From positions 46,692,171 through 46,756,170 of the forward strand of contig CM041776.1 in the NCBI GenBank assembly GCA_023374045.1: a stretch of 64,000 nucleotides of DNA. Reading direction: 5' to 3'. This document shows, piece by piece, positions 11,691 to 22,339 of this stretch. This stretch comes from Limonium bicolor. Taxonomy: Eukaryota > Streptophyta > Magnoliopsida > Caryophyllales > Plumbaginaceae. The notes under the pieces are model-generated. The model worked only from the letters and a program-made list of their open reading frames with translations. It made no database searches and was not told where the DNA came from. Both the position numbers and the translations under genes were made by a program. Every line of letters starts with the position of its first letter. The first letter of the stretch is position 1.

Positions 11691-12560
11691 GGACTGGATA
11701 TCAAGAGGTCCAGTTGAGGCACTCCTAAGCCCTCGTGCACCTTAAATCAAATCGGGTTGTTGGTATTATAGGCTCGTCATAAGTCCTATAGCTAGATATC
11801 AAGAGGTCTAGTTGAGGCACTCCTAAGTCCTCGTACTTTCAATCGCATTCTAGGCCCGTCATAAGCCCTAGGACTGGATATCAAGAGGTCCAGTTGAGGC
11901 ACTCCTAAGCCCTCGTGCACCTTAAATCAAATCGGGTTGTTGGTATTATAGGCTCGTCATAAGTCCTATAGCTAGATATCAAGAGGTCTAGTTGAGGCAC
12001 TCCTAAGTCCTCGTACTTTCAATCGCATTCTAGGCCCGTCATAAGCCCTAGGACTGGATATCAAGAGGTCCAGTTGAGGCACTCCTAAGCCCTCGTGCAC
12101 CTTAAATCAAATCGGGTTGTTGGTATTATAGGCTCATCATAAGTCCTATAGCTAGATATCAAGAGGTCTAGTTGAGGCACTCCTAAGTCCTCGTACTTTC
12201 AATCGCATTCTAGGCCCGTCATAAGCCCTAGGACTGGATATCAAGAGGTCCAGTTGAGGCACTCCTAAGCCCTCGTGCACCTTAAATCAAATCGGGTTGT
12301 TGGTATTATAGGCTCGTCATAAGTCCTATAGCTATATATCAAGAGGTCTAGTTGAGGCACTCCTAAGTCCTCGTACTTTCAATCGCATTCTAGGCCCGTC
12401 ATAAGCCCTAGGACTGGATATCAAGAGGTCCAGTTGAGGCACTCCTAAGTCCTCGTGCACCCCAAGCCAACCCTATTGTCAGTATCCTAGGCTCGTCATA
12501 AGTCCTAGGGTTAGATATCAAGAGGTCTAACTGAGGCTCGTCATAAGTCCTCGTACTTTC
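11691..12560 (+). repeat. 180-bp tandem array, 3' region of a Tat/Ogre-like element
   Basis: The phrase GGACTGGATA recurs at 11691, 11871, 12051, 12231 and 12411, an exact 180-bp period. There are about four full units and a diverged last one. Each unit is two related halves of about 90 bp. Within each half are hairpins CTGGA/TCCAG or CTAGA/TCTAG, GAGG/CCTC, and TATAGG/CCTATA or CTAGG/CCTAG. Array copies are almost identical, implying recent amplification. Tandem arrays between pol and the 3' LTR are a known trait of the Tat/Ogre lineage and a source of satellite DNA. The polypurine tract and LTR start follow directly. Confidence 0.9.
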
Positions 12561-12610
12561 AATCGTATTCATACACTCACGATCGCATCCCCATGCACCA
12601 CTAAACCGTA

Positions 12611-12708
12611 GTGAGAATTTTTGGCGCCCCGTCAACCTTGATCCAATTCTGCAAGGGCTTGCAAAATTGAATCAAGGGGAGCCATCTGTAGACACCAAAA
12701 ATTCTCAC
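12611..12708 (+). other. Polypurine tract and LTR junction inside a 98-nt hairpin
   Basis: The tract AAGGGGAG (12674-12681) precedes the LTR start TGTAGACACC (12687). GTGAGAATTTTTGG (12611-12624) is a perfect 14-bp inverse of CCAAAAATTCTCAC (12695-12708) within the LTR. Between them, 12638-12654 and 12659-12675 pair at 15 of 17 positions around the loop GGGC. Together these form a long interrupted stem whose 3' arm holds the tract and the LTR start. Confidence 0.75.
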
Positions 12709-12941
12709 CCCATAATGCAAATTCCGAAATAATAAGAGGAGTCGTCGTCTTTCTTTTTCAAAACATATTAGCGTGCGTGCCAAAACGAAACCATGGTTTT
12801 ATAATCTTTTCAAAGCATTTCATAAGAACAAGATTTTTCAAAATGAATTTCCGACGACAGTCCGATTTCAAACCCGTCCCTCCTCGTTTACCTACTTATT
12901 TTACTATGTTATTTTATTCAATTTTGTATTCGCTTACTGGA

Positions 12942-13017
12942 TGCTATTATAGCTCAATTGGTTAAGGCATGTAATGAGGAGGCCGGTGGTACCGAGTTCG
13001 AATCCGGGTGAGAGCAA
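12942..13017 (+). other. tRNA-like segment with pol III A and B boxes
   Basis: TAGCTCAATTGG (12950-12961) matches an A box and GAGTTCGAATCC (12994-13005) a B box, at tRNA-like spacing. The D arm keeps about three pairs. The T arm has two mismatches and the acceptor ends pair poorly. It is best read as a degenerate tRNA or the head of a tRNA-derived SINE, not a functional tRNA gene. Confidence 0.5.
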
Positions 13018-13181
13018 TTTTCGTTTTCTATTTTGTTTTTCCACATGGGGTGAACCAAGCCCAGCCCCTCTCAATTGGGTCCGATTTTTTCAGCCCCATT
13101 ACTCCAAAATAGAGCCCACATTTATCTAACCAGCCCATTCAAAAATCAACAGATCCTTCTTACAAAACCCTATCAGTTTGT

Positions 13182-13190
13182 TATAAAAAA
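13182..13190 (+). promoter_or_regulatory. Candidate TATA box of the Tat/Ogre-like LTR
   Basis: TATAAAAAA follows a cluster of GGCCCA-type words and precedes a pyrimidine-rich leader-like stretch, as in plant promoters. No experimental support can be drawn from the sequence. Confidence 0.35.
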
Positions 13191-15053
13191 CCCATAACAA
13201 AACCCTACTGTAGACTGATTTCTACTAGCCGACTCCGGACCCTTCTTCGTTCTTTCTTTCACCATCAACCTCCCTCCTTCAACTGAGAACACACGCCAGA
13301 AACAACCAACTCCCACTCCTTCCCCTTCATCCCTGAAATTTAACCCAGTTTAGCAACCAAGCCACCACCATTTTTCCTTCTACCTCGATCAGTCACCACC
13401 CTCACTCTCACCCCTTTCCCTCTGGAATCGAAAAGAAAACACCATCTTCTACCTCTTGATCGGTCATTTTTCCTATTCTCTCCATGTCAGTAATTTTGCA
13501 ACCTGAAATTGTCGAACAGACGCCCTACACTACATTCTCTTCTTCACGGTATTTGCAACCCAAAATTGGCAATTACTTCATCCTCATCATCTTACCTTCA
13601 CGACTTTCTTTTCTTTCTCAATCAAGGGCCGCTCTCCTGTTTGTTTTTTACCTTCCTAGCGCCACTACCATCTTCCATCGGCCATCATCCTCTTCATTTC
13701 TTTCTCCAAAAACCGAAGAAGCCAACCGACAGTACCCACGCTCCGTTACCAGCAACTTCTATTCTCTGATTCGCATTTTGAAATCGCAGAGAAACCCAGG
13801 AACGGAAACCCAGTTTCTAAGCCTTTCTCCACTGAAAATCCACCATCAACAAACATTGCACGCCAGAAATCTCCTCCCACCAAAATCCACCACCGGTTAT
13901 CCCCACCTCCACCGCGGGTGTTGCCTCCTCTGTGGTGTTCAGAGGACCTTGCCATTTCCCTCGTTGCTGAACCACTTTGGATGCTGCGTCTCTTTCGTCC
14001 CGGCGATTCGCTCTCTCGATCGTTATAACTGGTGGTCATCGATAGGCGTTGGCTGCCTGTTTGTCACTATGATATTTTATAAATTCCTTCATTTTGCTAT
14101 CCTCAAATCTTTCTTCCTCAGGTTAATTCGCTCTGATTTGTTCGATTATCTATTTTGTCGGGTATTAGGTTTGGTTCTAGCCCAGATCCTTGTTGCCTGT
14201 GTTTGCTGTTAGGCTCTGATAAATCACTCCTTTTGTTCGATTTCTCCTGCTGAGCCTAATATGTTTGTTTGAACATAATCCGACTTCATTTCTAGCTCAA
14301 CAAGTTGAGAGCTAGTCTGGTGTGTGCTTCTTCAGGTTTCTGGGCTAGTTTGTTGTTGTCGAAGCCAATTTGACTTATTCCGAGACGAAGCTCTGATCAT
14401 TCTTATTATATATGGAGATGTTTAGTGTGTTTCTAGACCTGTGTAACTACTGATTGTGCGCTTTGGCTGAGGTATCGTGAGAGTTTAATTGGGCTTGCTT
14501 GACTTGGATTTGACCTTGGACCTCGGCAAATTCTATGAGGTTTGGCCATCTCGTTGCTCTGTTTCCATTGATTATAATTGATAATCCGCTTCCTTGTCAA
14601 ATTGGACGTTTGCCTCTTGCGCATCATGTACCTGGTTTGGAAATCTCTCATTGCTGGTACGCCAAGATATTCGTTATTCTCCTATTTTTCTAATGCGTGT
14701 ATTCTGCCATTTATAACTCGAGGAAATCCATGTGGTTTCGTTCATGCTGTTAATGACACAAGCTAAGCTGCTGAGTATATCTGGTGAGTCATTAGAACTC
14801 ATTAGTCTTGCTTGTTCGGTGATAACCTCTGATCCGGTTTGGTCAATCTGTTTGGGCAAGATTTCTAACGTTTGGCCTCTCTGACTTATTTCACTCGAAG
14901 TTACACATGTTGGGTCGGTTGACTTTGATTCCAAGATTGGACCGAAATGAACGGTTGATATTTATGGGCCACGATTCATTCATTTTCCTAGCACGCATTT
15001 TGGGCTCGAATGTCTTGATTTTGAACACATTGATCCATCTGAATATTGGTTCA

Positions 15054-15058
15054 TTTGT
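15054..15058. repeat. Target-site duplication TTTGT, left copy
   Basis: TTTGT directly precedes the solo LTR terminus TGTAACACCCC at 15059. It is repeated at 40835-40839 directly after the other terminus GGGGTATTTCA. A 5-bp duplication is standard for LTR retrotransposon integration. Confidence 0.85.
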
Positions 15059-15405
15059 TGTAACACCCCTAATCCTAAACCTGTAATGACGTCATAACTC
15101 GTAGCATAATAAATAGCAAATCGCAGCGGAAAATAAACTAACTATCCTTGGTGTTACACGCCGTCACTCACCCTTGTGAGTAACAAGGCATCCTTACTCT
15201 TTCCAACATTACAACTTCTCACGCTGTGATGAACAGATACTGAGCACTCTACTTATTACAAACCAAACCAACTAAATGAGCAACTAACTGAAGTAAAAAA
15301 CTCCAAAATATAATACATAACAAATCCACAAGTGTTTAAAAACACAGCGGCTACCCTGTTCCCCGCACTCCGGCTTGTGTATTCTTCAGTGACCTGAAAT
15401 GTTTG

Positions 15406-15435
15406 GCCCAATGAAGGGCTCAGCAAACTATGCTG
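15406..15435 (-). other. Double stem-loop of LTR S
   Basis: GCCC-AATGAA-GGGC (15406-15419) lies beside CAGCA-AACTA-TGCTG (15421-15435). The second stem is shortened relative to A and B, but its pairing is intact. Confidence 0.65.
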
Positions 15436-16004
15436 GTATGCTAAATGTAGTCCTAAGTCTTCTAGATTCCTTAAGTCATTTTAGCCATCTTGATATTAGA
15501 TTCATTACAAGATAATCCGGTTTACAAGAATAACAGGAATACAGTAGACACAGAACAATCACATAACAATTCACCTGCAAACATTTAGTGCATAACAATA
15601 CACATCAAACAATAATCAACACCAACAACCCAATAAGGTGCACATATTAAACAGCTGTTCTTGTTAGTAGGTCACATGACCCTAACCACTTAACCTTTCC
15701 AATTAATTTTGCCTTAGGCGTCCTGTCAAGACAACCCTATTAACATGTGAAAATGGACAGTGTGTCCCATTGGGTTCCAAAGGAACCGTACCAGCTGACC
15801 TTATGGCCCTGGATAAATATATACATTGACCGATCCGGTCGAAACTGTGCACCAACGAGTGCATTCCGCCATCCCGAATGTGGCTGATGGATTTGGAGTG
15901 ACTCCCTTCTTGAGTCTCATAGTGATCACAATGCGCAACCAGAAAGTCGAAACGATCTGGATTCCTCTCTTTATAGTTAGCCTTTTGTCAGTGACATAAT
16001 AACC

Positions 16005-16176
16005 AATACTTGAAATAAGACTATCACATTTGACCCTTGATAGGTTCAATAATACCTAAAGGCCAGTAGTCTTTTTTTTCAGTTTAGATGTATAAACTTT
16101 AGTCACAAGACATTCGCGTATAAAACACAACGCAACAGTTTGGGCAATCCCACATACAATATCATTCACATAAAAT
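16005..16176. repeat. 172-bp direct duplication flanking the B complex, left copy
   Basis: This sequence begins AATACTTGAAATAAGAC and recurs at 36201-36376 with only small length changes in a T run. It is far too long for a target duplication. It abuts a truncated LTR at 16177, whereas the right copy abuts an intact LTR end at 36200. Confidence 0.8.
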
Positions 16177-16573
16177 TAAGACCTCCTAATGTGATACTAA
16201 TTAGTACACATGTTGATTAAAGAGTAATGATGGACATTTAGCCACTCAAAACTCAATTCTAAGACAATTTCTCAAAAATGTGCTTTAAGACTTCTTAAAG
16301 CACATTTTGTGTTTTCACTTGTTTTCAAGTTTGGTTTTCTTTGCTAATTGATTTAAAATGTCCATTAGCATATTACTAAAGTCTTACCATGATATTTGGG
16401 TACTCACCCAAGTCTCTCCAAGCTTAGAGCACGTTTTTGCCCTGATTGCCTTTAAGGCACCTTCTTGTGTTTTCCTTGGTTAAAATTGTCCACCAATCTT
16501 TCTAAGGCATATTTTAGCCTTACTACATCATGATTTGATGTTTACTTAACATTCTTAGGTTTGGGGTATTTCA
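16177..16573 (-). mobile_element. Truncated LTR B0 (5' end only)
   Basis: Only the last 395 bp on the plus strand (the 5' end of the minus-strand LTR) remain, ending GGGGTATTTCA at 16573. It matches the rightmost B LTR (35806-36200) essentially base for base. The middle LTR (26020-26414) differs at several positions. The missing 4.3 kb appears deleted at a junction with two filler bases. Confidence 0.8.
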
Positions 16574-16575
16574 AT

Positions 16576-16591
16576 CTACCCCCCTTAAAAG
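16576..16591 (-). other. Polypurine tract of element B
   Basis: On the minus strand CTTTTAAGGGGGGTAG lies directly before the LTR start, as expected for second-strand priming. An identical tract is beside the middle LTR at 26417-26432. Confidence 0.8.
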
Positions 16592-16820
16592 AACTTTGTC
16601 CCCAAAGTTCCCATGCATCTTTTCTTCTTAGAATGCATGTCTTACCTCATTCCTTAGATCATATAGATCATACTTATGTATACTTAATCTCATTGGATCA
16701 TTGGATCCACCATATTCTCATACCTAAATATCACACAACATGCCTAAGCATGTGTAGCACTCAAAATTCCTTTTGTTCCTTTTGATGATTAAAACATTCA
16801 CATAACTTCCAACGTATTCT

Positions 16821-16947
16821 CCCATGTCACCGGTCCGTAGACAATGGCTCATTCGTCCTCGTCACCATGGGCTAGAATACAAAACACGCTGCTCTCCCCA
16901 TGTCACCGGTCCGAAGACAAAGGCTCGTGCGTCATCGACTTCATGGG
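16821..16947 (-). repeat. Two-copy hairpin unit in B internal region
   Basis: CCCATGTCACCGGTCCG begins two units (16821 and 16897), each closed by CATGGG (16866-16871 and 16942-16947). Each unit can fold on itself through CCCATG/CATGGG. The inner sequences differ while GTCACCGGTCCG and AGACAA are kept. Confidence 0.6.
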
Positions 16948-17740
16948 CGAGACTCAGTAAAAAGGTAATCCTTTTTACGAGGTCATGTGAGGAATAATTC
17001 CTCTAATTAAAATACAAGCAACTCCAATTTCTTTTTTTTTATCTTAAGGCCTCTATCCTTAGTGTGATTTAATTGTGACCACTGGTAGGGAGTTTCAGGA
17101 ATAATCCTACCCTGATGTGATCAGCATCAGTGTAGAACCATCCTTCCACTCCAAATTTGTGTTCGGTTTCCCTTGATCCCTAGAAAATCAAGTTCCACCT
17201 CCCACGTCATTTTCAAACATCCAAATAATTCACTCATGTCCAATTTTCTATCTTTTTAGTTCTTCTAATCATAATCAATACATCTCCAAAGTGTGGACTC
17301 AGTCCATCAACATTCCCCATTCATCTCTTAGTAATTACCTCAAGACTTAAATTCCTACTAAATTCCATATCAGTCTCAAACCAACTCTCACCATCTTATA
17401 TCTCATAGAATTACAATTTCCTTTCTCATACTCATATCAAATAATATCTCATAGTGTTATCTTATTCTTATCTCACACATAGTCTCATATCGACTCATAC
17501 CTCATATATTCTTATTTCTTAAGTCTCCTTAATCCTCTTCCTTAATTCTCTTAACTTGTACTCACACCGGAGTTAACAAGATAAGTACTTAATATGTATG
17601 GTATTCACATCTTCTGTGTGTAATAACCATGATTTATCTCAAAATGTTTATGTAAAACATATTCTTAAATTATTTTGTGCTATGCACACCGTAGTTTATG
17701 TACTCAGTACACAAACATACGCTAAGCGGTTTTCGCTCTA

Positions 17741-17772
17741 CCCCCCTTAAAATGGATTACGCCCACGTAATC
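17741..17772 (-). other. Second polypurine tract with GATTACG palindrome
   Basis: A run read as TTAAGGGGGG on the minus strand (17741-17748) lies beside the perfect inverted repeat GATTACG-CCCA-CGTAATC (17755-17772). Element D has the same pairing at 61143-61175 with a changed loop. It lies more than 1 kb from the LTR, so it is not the tract used at the LTR border. It could be an internal (central) tract. Confidence 0.55.
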
Positions 17773-18424
17773 AACATTATATCATCCTTGAACATAAGTT
17801 CAAGATGTCTAATTCTTACCAGGCATTCTAGCTTCCACGTTATCTATCTTACTCATAGTTCGATCAGAAATGACTTAGTCTCTGTATCGAGGATTCTTAA
17901 CGGTACTTATACCGTATTCTTAACTTAGTTTGGTCTAATCTCAAAGGTAGTGATCTGCTAGCCTTCGCTGCGCCACTCTGATGTTCTTAGGCTTAACTGC
18001 CTCACTTAGCTTTTGATAGCATTGTATATTTTTCTGCATCCTTACTGTTTAGGAATATTAGTCTCTCAATGGACACGTGTTATCTTTATATATACACGGC
18101 CTTGATGAGTTGTAACTCGTCTATCCAGTCTCCCTGGAGATCTAATGTTCATACTCTCAGTGTTTCCTCGAATGTCTAAATTGTTCTCCCCAAATGACCT
18201 TTGGTCTGAGGATGATTCTTAGTCTGAAACCACTGTTTAGTGCATATCGCGCTTTACAGTCTTAATCCCTTACATCTTAAGACATGTCCTATGTCCATAC
18301 TTACAATCCGTGCTTCTCGCACTTCATAGTCCTTAATTATTTGTTCTCTGGTTCCTCCGTGTTGCTGATTCAACTGAGTTCTTCTCTTCGACTGTCTGTG
18401 GTAGTAGCTGCTCTTGTCTGATCT

Positions 18425-18670
18425 TGCGTCGTTGTCCGTGGTACGGAGTCGACTACCTCCCGTGTTCCTTACACTACTCGTCTACATGCATGGGGTACCT
18501 TACTGGTACATTACTACTTACCCAACTAACTCATAAATGAGCGTGTCAGGCCTGCAAGCCCCTGTGGGGTGCAGTCGTCCCACGTCTCGTTTTAGTAAAC
18601 TCATAGTGTCCGTCACACGTTTAGCTATTGCTAATTATGAAGTATTCTATTGTCGATCTCCTCTTTTATC
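18425..18670 (-). other. Conserved internal core, B copy 1
   Basis: Segments such as TACGGAGTCGACTAC, CTACTTACCCAACTAAC and GTCAGGCC...GTCGTCCCAC occur in the same order in A (1690-1925), B copy 2 (28240-28490) and, inverted, in D (58735-58975). No open frame is shared. A hairpin inside it changes arms in concert (CTCC/GGAG in A and D, CCCC/GGGG in B). Confidence 0.65.
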
Positions 18671-21600
18671 GTTCCATAATAACATTTATTGTTCTTCTTG
18701 AAGTTAATCAAGGGAAATCCATTATCGTGTTCTCGGGTATGGTATGCTCTAGCTCCTTCCTGTATTCCGTATTGATTCGGTCACTTAATATCTGAGGTCT
18801 CTTTCCATAGAGCCTCTTATCTTGTTTCTCCTATTAGGAAAGCACTTCCAGTTCCTTAAGGAATGGGTTGTGTGCTTCCTGTAAAATCTTACCTAACTAG
18901 GTCCAGACTACTGGCATCAATGCTCAGTTCGTCTATCATCTTATTTTCTTACTTATGCTAATCTTAACTCATAAATCTAATTGCCTCAGTGTCAATATTT
19001 GACGGCTCATGCATAACGGTCGCCTTATCGCGCACCATGACTTAATTCACTTATCTAACTATTGTACTTACGACCACTACTACCGTGGTAGTTGGCCTTT
19101 ACCTTGTTGCCCATTAATGGTGCAACCTCTTACTCACTTATTCTAATGTCTTACCTTACTCAATCCCTTCTTGGTGTAAACACACTGGGAGTTCTCTCAT
19201 TCCGGTATTGGCGGTTGCCGTACGGTGTTGTAAAATAGTTGACTCTTAATATGAAGATAATCTGCTCCAATCTCAGATTCGTAAGTAGGCAAATCTCTTT
19301 CGCTTTCTTTCATCCTTAGTGATGTTATCTACCATGTAGTTTAACTGGTTACTAAAGAAGTCATCCACTGGTTCACAAGCTCTTCTGAGCATTGCTTAAT
19401 TGACGTGCCATAACGTGCAGTCACAATGTTTACCTCTGACAATCATTAATTCTTACATTCTGGGTGTTGGATATGAGGTCTATCTCTGCAACCTACCTTA
19501 TTACTCAAGTGTATCTGGTATGTTCTAAAGTAATCTCAAGGTTCATGGCTCCCATTTCCTAAATAAGGTGTATTTCACCTCTAATAAGTGAAAGCCCTTT
19601 TGAGGGGTTCATTCCCACTCATGGCCTCACAACAAGGAGAGGTATCCCCACCCTAAAAGGCATGGTTCGTTCTCCGCTCCTGTCCTTAGTATTATTCTTA
19701 TTGGTACCCAATCTAAATTATAGGTTTGGTAACCGTTCACATCTACGCATTGTAGTTCCTCATAGCTTAAATAAGCTCTCTTATAACTTACTGCGCCTCG
19801 GGCTCTGATGCGGTTAACATCCTTGGCTCGTAGGCTCCTAATGCTTAATGTCTCAGTTTATTATTTGTACTCTTACTCATCTGCAGGTCTTCCTTATGAG
19901 ATTGTGGTTCTGGAACTTCATCCACCGTTAGGTTACATACTAAATGTAATATCGGGTTTTATGGTAAGTTGCTGCATCCTGCTTCCTGCTATGGAAGTTG
20001 TTCAGGTGATCTGAGGTTACTTAATGTCTTTGACAATGCTGTCATTTTATTAGACTTATGTCTTTTAATGGTCAAAGTTAGGTTCGCATTAGGCGTTTGC
20101 CTTAAGGTGCTCAAGTTGGATATCATCCAGTCATCTTATACCTTCATCTCAACGCTTCGTTCAACTTCTGTTGACTACGCCACCCGTTGATGAACATCAT
20201 ACTTGGGTGTTAATGAGTTAAGCAAACAGTGTTAACTGTCATTCATCGGTTGTTTGGTTCGACTATGCCCGCTCTGTGTGGGTAATCCGCTGAGCTTCCC
20301 TCTGTCGGGATTCTACATTTTAATCCTTAGTAGGTTATAGCTTAAGTTCATCTCTTTTATCCTTGATTTCCGGGTTTTCCAACATCTTCATTGAAGAATG
20401 TTGTTATTGGTATCCTTAACGGTCACTCTGGGAGTCTTATCCCGTTTTCGTTGTGAGTCGATGCTTCAACAGTTCCAATAGTATCTTATAATACATCCCT
20501 TGTATATCATTGCTTATATAGTGTTTTTGCCCGCGATACCGAGCAATCTCTTAGGTTTTCCTTTTGAGGTTCGGGATTGTGCTATTACCGTATTGTCGGT
20601 TGTTGTTGTAGTGGGTTATACCGTTGCTAATATTTATACGGTTTAATACTTTGTCCAAGTTATGTTCCCAGCAGACTGGTGTGTCATCTCGTCTCATCAT
20701 GGTCAGGCCGTCAGGCCCTTCCAAGGTCTTATTTTTCCATTCCTATGGTTTTACAATCCGGTATTAATGTGTACTACAACTGTAGCGTTCTCTTATTTCG
20801 CCTTGATGGCTTTTCGCGTGGCTTACCCGTGGTAGCACTTGCCATAGCAAGTGCGCCATGCAGGATGGGTCATTGGTACAAGGTGCATTGGAAGTAAAAC
20901 TTCCTTCTAATTTCCATGTAATTGGTAGCCCTCGGGACTCCTTCGATAATCTCTTATTTTGGATAACCGTCCATCCGGCAGTTTCCTTGTTGTTTGACAG
21001 TACTGTCATTATCAGGGCGTTCCTCTTTCTGAGGGAACCCCTTAATATTTCCTTATGTCTTAATCCTCGCTCCTGTCTCCACACAGTTTATTGTGGTTAT
21101 TAAGTAATGATTCTCCTTTAGGCACTACATCGTAGTCCTATTTCGGCAATCCATTTATATGAGTCCCCGTTCCTTAGCTGGACCTTCCAGTAATCTTAAT
21201 CCTCATGCTCTGTATTATCTCACTGTTATTCTCCTTCGGACCACTGTCCGGTACTCATGTCCCTTATCATTTCCTTATCCATTGCACGCGTAGTGCTTTC
21301 CTTATCATTGGTATGGCGGGTTATTTCGACTGCGTAGCATGTCGACCCATGTTGCCGGTAATTACCGTTCCCTTATTGATAGAATTCCATAGGTAGCGCC
21401 TGTTTCTCAGCCACGCTCCATTAAAATTTCCCAGTTCTCCATAACTGTTGTACGACAAGTTGTTTCAGGTATTGCTTACTGTTAGCTAACTGCCAGATCG
21501 GGTTTCCCCGAGTAAGAGAAGGCTTTCTTCTCTCTGGCGTTTGTTCCACATATTTAGGGTTAGGGATGTGGAGGGCGGGCCTAGGTACTATGGATATCCG

Positions 21601-21710
21601 GTAAACGCCGGGAAGTCCTGGCTAACGCACCTCTCACTCTATCTCTCAACCCTTAACCCATAACTCAATCTCAACCTCAATATCTTCCTAAGTTCGGTAA
21701 TTCCTTGTCT

Positions 21711-21737
21711 TCAGAGCGTAACTACGCTCTGATACCA
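21711..21737 (-). other. Element B primer binding site in a hairpin, copy 1
   Basis: On the minus strand TGGTATCAGAGC (21726-21737) matches initiator-Met tRNA. The region folds as TCAGAGCGTA-2 nt-TACGCTCTGA (21711-21720 and 21723-21732). Inner bases differ from those of A and D but still pair. Confidence 0.85.
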
Positions 21738-22054
21738 CTTTTGTAACACCCCAACTCAATCCAGATGTGGTCTCGCAACTTAACAATATATATATACATG
21801 TCACAGCGGAATTCCTTACAATCCAGGACCTTGCCACGGTCTGACTACAGAATATACCGAACATTAGTCTAACAACCTTAACCATTTACATAACCTTCTT
21901 ACAACCACTCACAACCTATACATCTTACTAACTCAAATTGCCATACGAGTGTACATGCACAACTCGTAGGCCACACTAAACCCTTAACAGCTGTAACCTC
22001 TTCTTTCTCCTGCGACAGCCGCCTCCTGATGTTCACCTGTGTAGTAAAAAGAAG

Positions 22055-22081
22055 CCCCCGAGGGGGTCAGCACGAATGCTG
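22055..22081 (-). other. Double stem-loop of LTR B (middle copy)
   Basis: CCCCC-GA-GGGGG (22055-22066) and CAGCA-CGAA-TGCTG (22068-22081) sit about 320 nt from the LTR 3' end. The rightmost LTR has the same pair at 31841-31865, with one C fewer. Confidence 0.7.
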
Positions 22082-22339
22082 GTACTATCCTCTCATGCCC
22101 CCAAGCTAACGTGGCTACGACGACTAATTGTCGATAGCATGGAGGTTGATTAGATGCACAACATGATAGAAAGTGCAGTAAACAACAACTCAGATATGAA
22201 CAATCAAAGTTCACACACAATGAACGACTTAAATGCGTTCCCTTAATTAGAGAGTTAGATATTTAACTCCTTAAGTATTGTTCTCTCTTAATCTTAGTCC
22301 ATCCTTATCTTACCTCAATCTGATTCTTATCTTAATCTT

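Larger units (their letters stand above)
12687..15058 (+). mobile_element. Tat/Ogre-like 3' LTR, left part
   Basis: The LTR starts TGTAGACACC after a polypurine tract and runs to the insertion of solo LTR S, resuming at 40835. It holds a tRNA-like segment (12942-13017), several GGCCCA/AGCCCA words, a TATA-like box (13182-13190) and a pyrimidine-rich stretch as in a plant promoter and leader. The longest open frame here (13484-14212, 242 codons) has low-complexity composition, a frame overlap on the other strand and no recognisable domain, so I do not call it a gene. From 14213 to 15058 I see nothing further. Confidence 0.65.
15059..16176 (-). mobile_element. Solo LTR S, left part
   Basis: This is the 3' end of a minus-strand LTR of the TGAAATACCCC...GGGGTGTTACA clan. 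No primer site flanks it. With the right part (36201-40834) it forms one LTR of about 5.6 kb bounded by TTTGT duplications, a solo LTR left by LTR-LTR recombination. It carries the motif GCAGCGGAA (15123-15131), a hairpin ACTCAC/GTGAGT (15166-15181) and the double hairpin GCCC/GGGC plus CAGCA/TGCTG (15406-15435). The last 172 bp (16005-16176) are repeated at 36201-36376. Confidence 0.75.
16574..21741 (-). mobile_element. Element B internal region, copy 1 (non-coding)
   Basis: This 5.17-kb minus-strand internal region is bounded by a polypurine tract at 16576-16591 and a primer site at 21726-21737. All open frames are short (up to about 105 codons), mostly antisense to one another, and lack gag or pol motifs. 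Conserved blocks are a paired hairpin unit (16821-16947), a second polypurine tract with a GATTACG/CGTAATC palindrome (17741-17772), a core shared with A and D (about 18425-18670) containing CCCC-TGT-GGGG (18559-18569), and TCGGG-TTTC-CCCGA (21498-21511). It reads as a LARD-like non-autonomous internal domain. Confidence 0.75.

Noticed and set aside
11691..12560. Regular repeats suggestive of a CRISPR array or a centromeric satellite
   Set aside because: Units are contiguous, with no unique spacers. There are only about five units, placed directly before a polypurine tract and LTR, which fits a retrotransposon 3' array better.
13484..14212. 242-codon open frame, longest in the window
   Set aside because: It lies in the leader-like part of a Tat/Ogre-like LTR, is rich in S, P, L and F from pyrimidine-rich DNA, overlaps open frames in other phases and has no recognisable domain.
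20764..21084. About 105-codon frames on opposite strands, conserved between B copies 1 and 2
   Set aside because: Conservation reflects the recent duplication of the whole element. Frames overlap on both strands and no domain is recognised. The copy 2 version is altered by small deletions.
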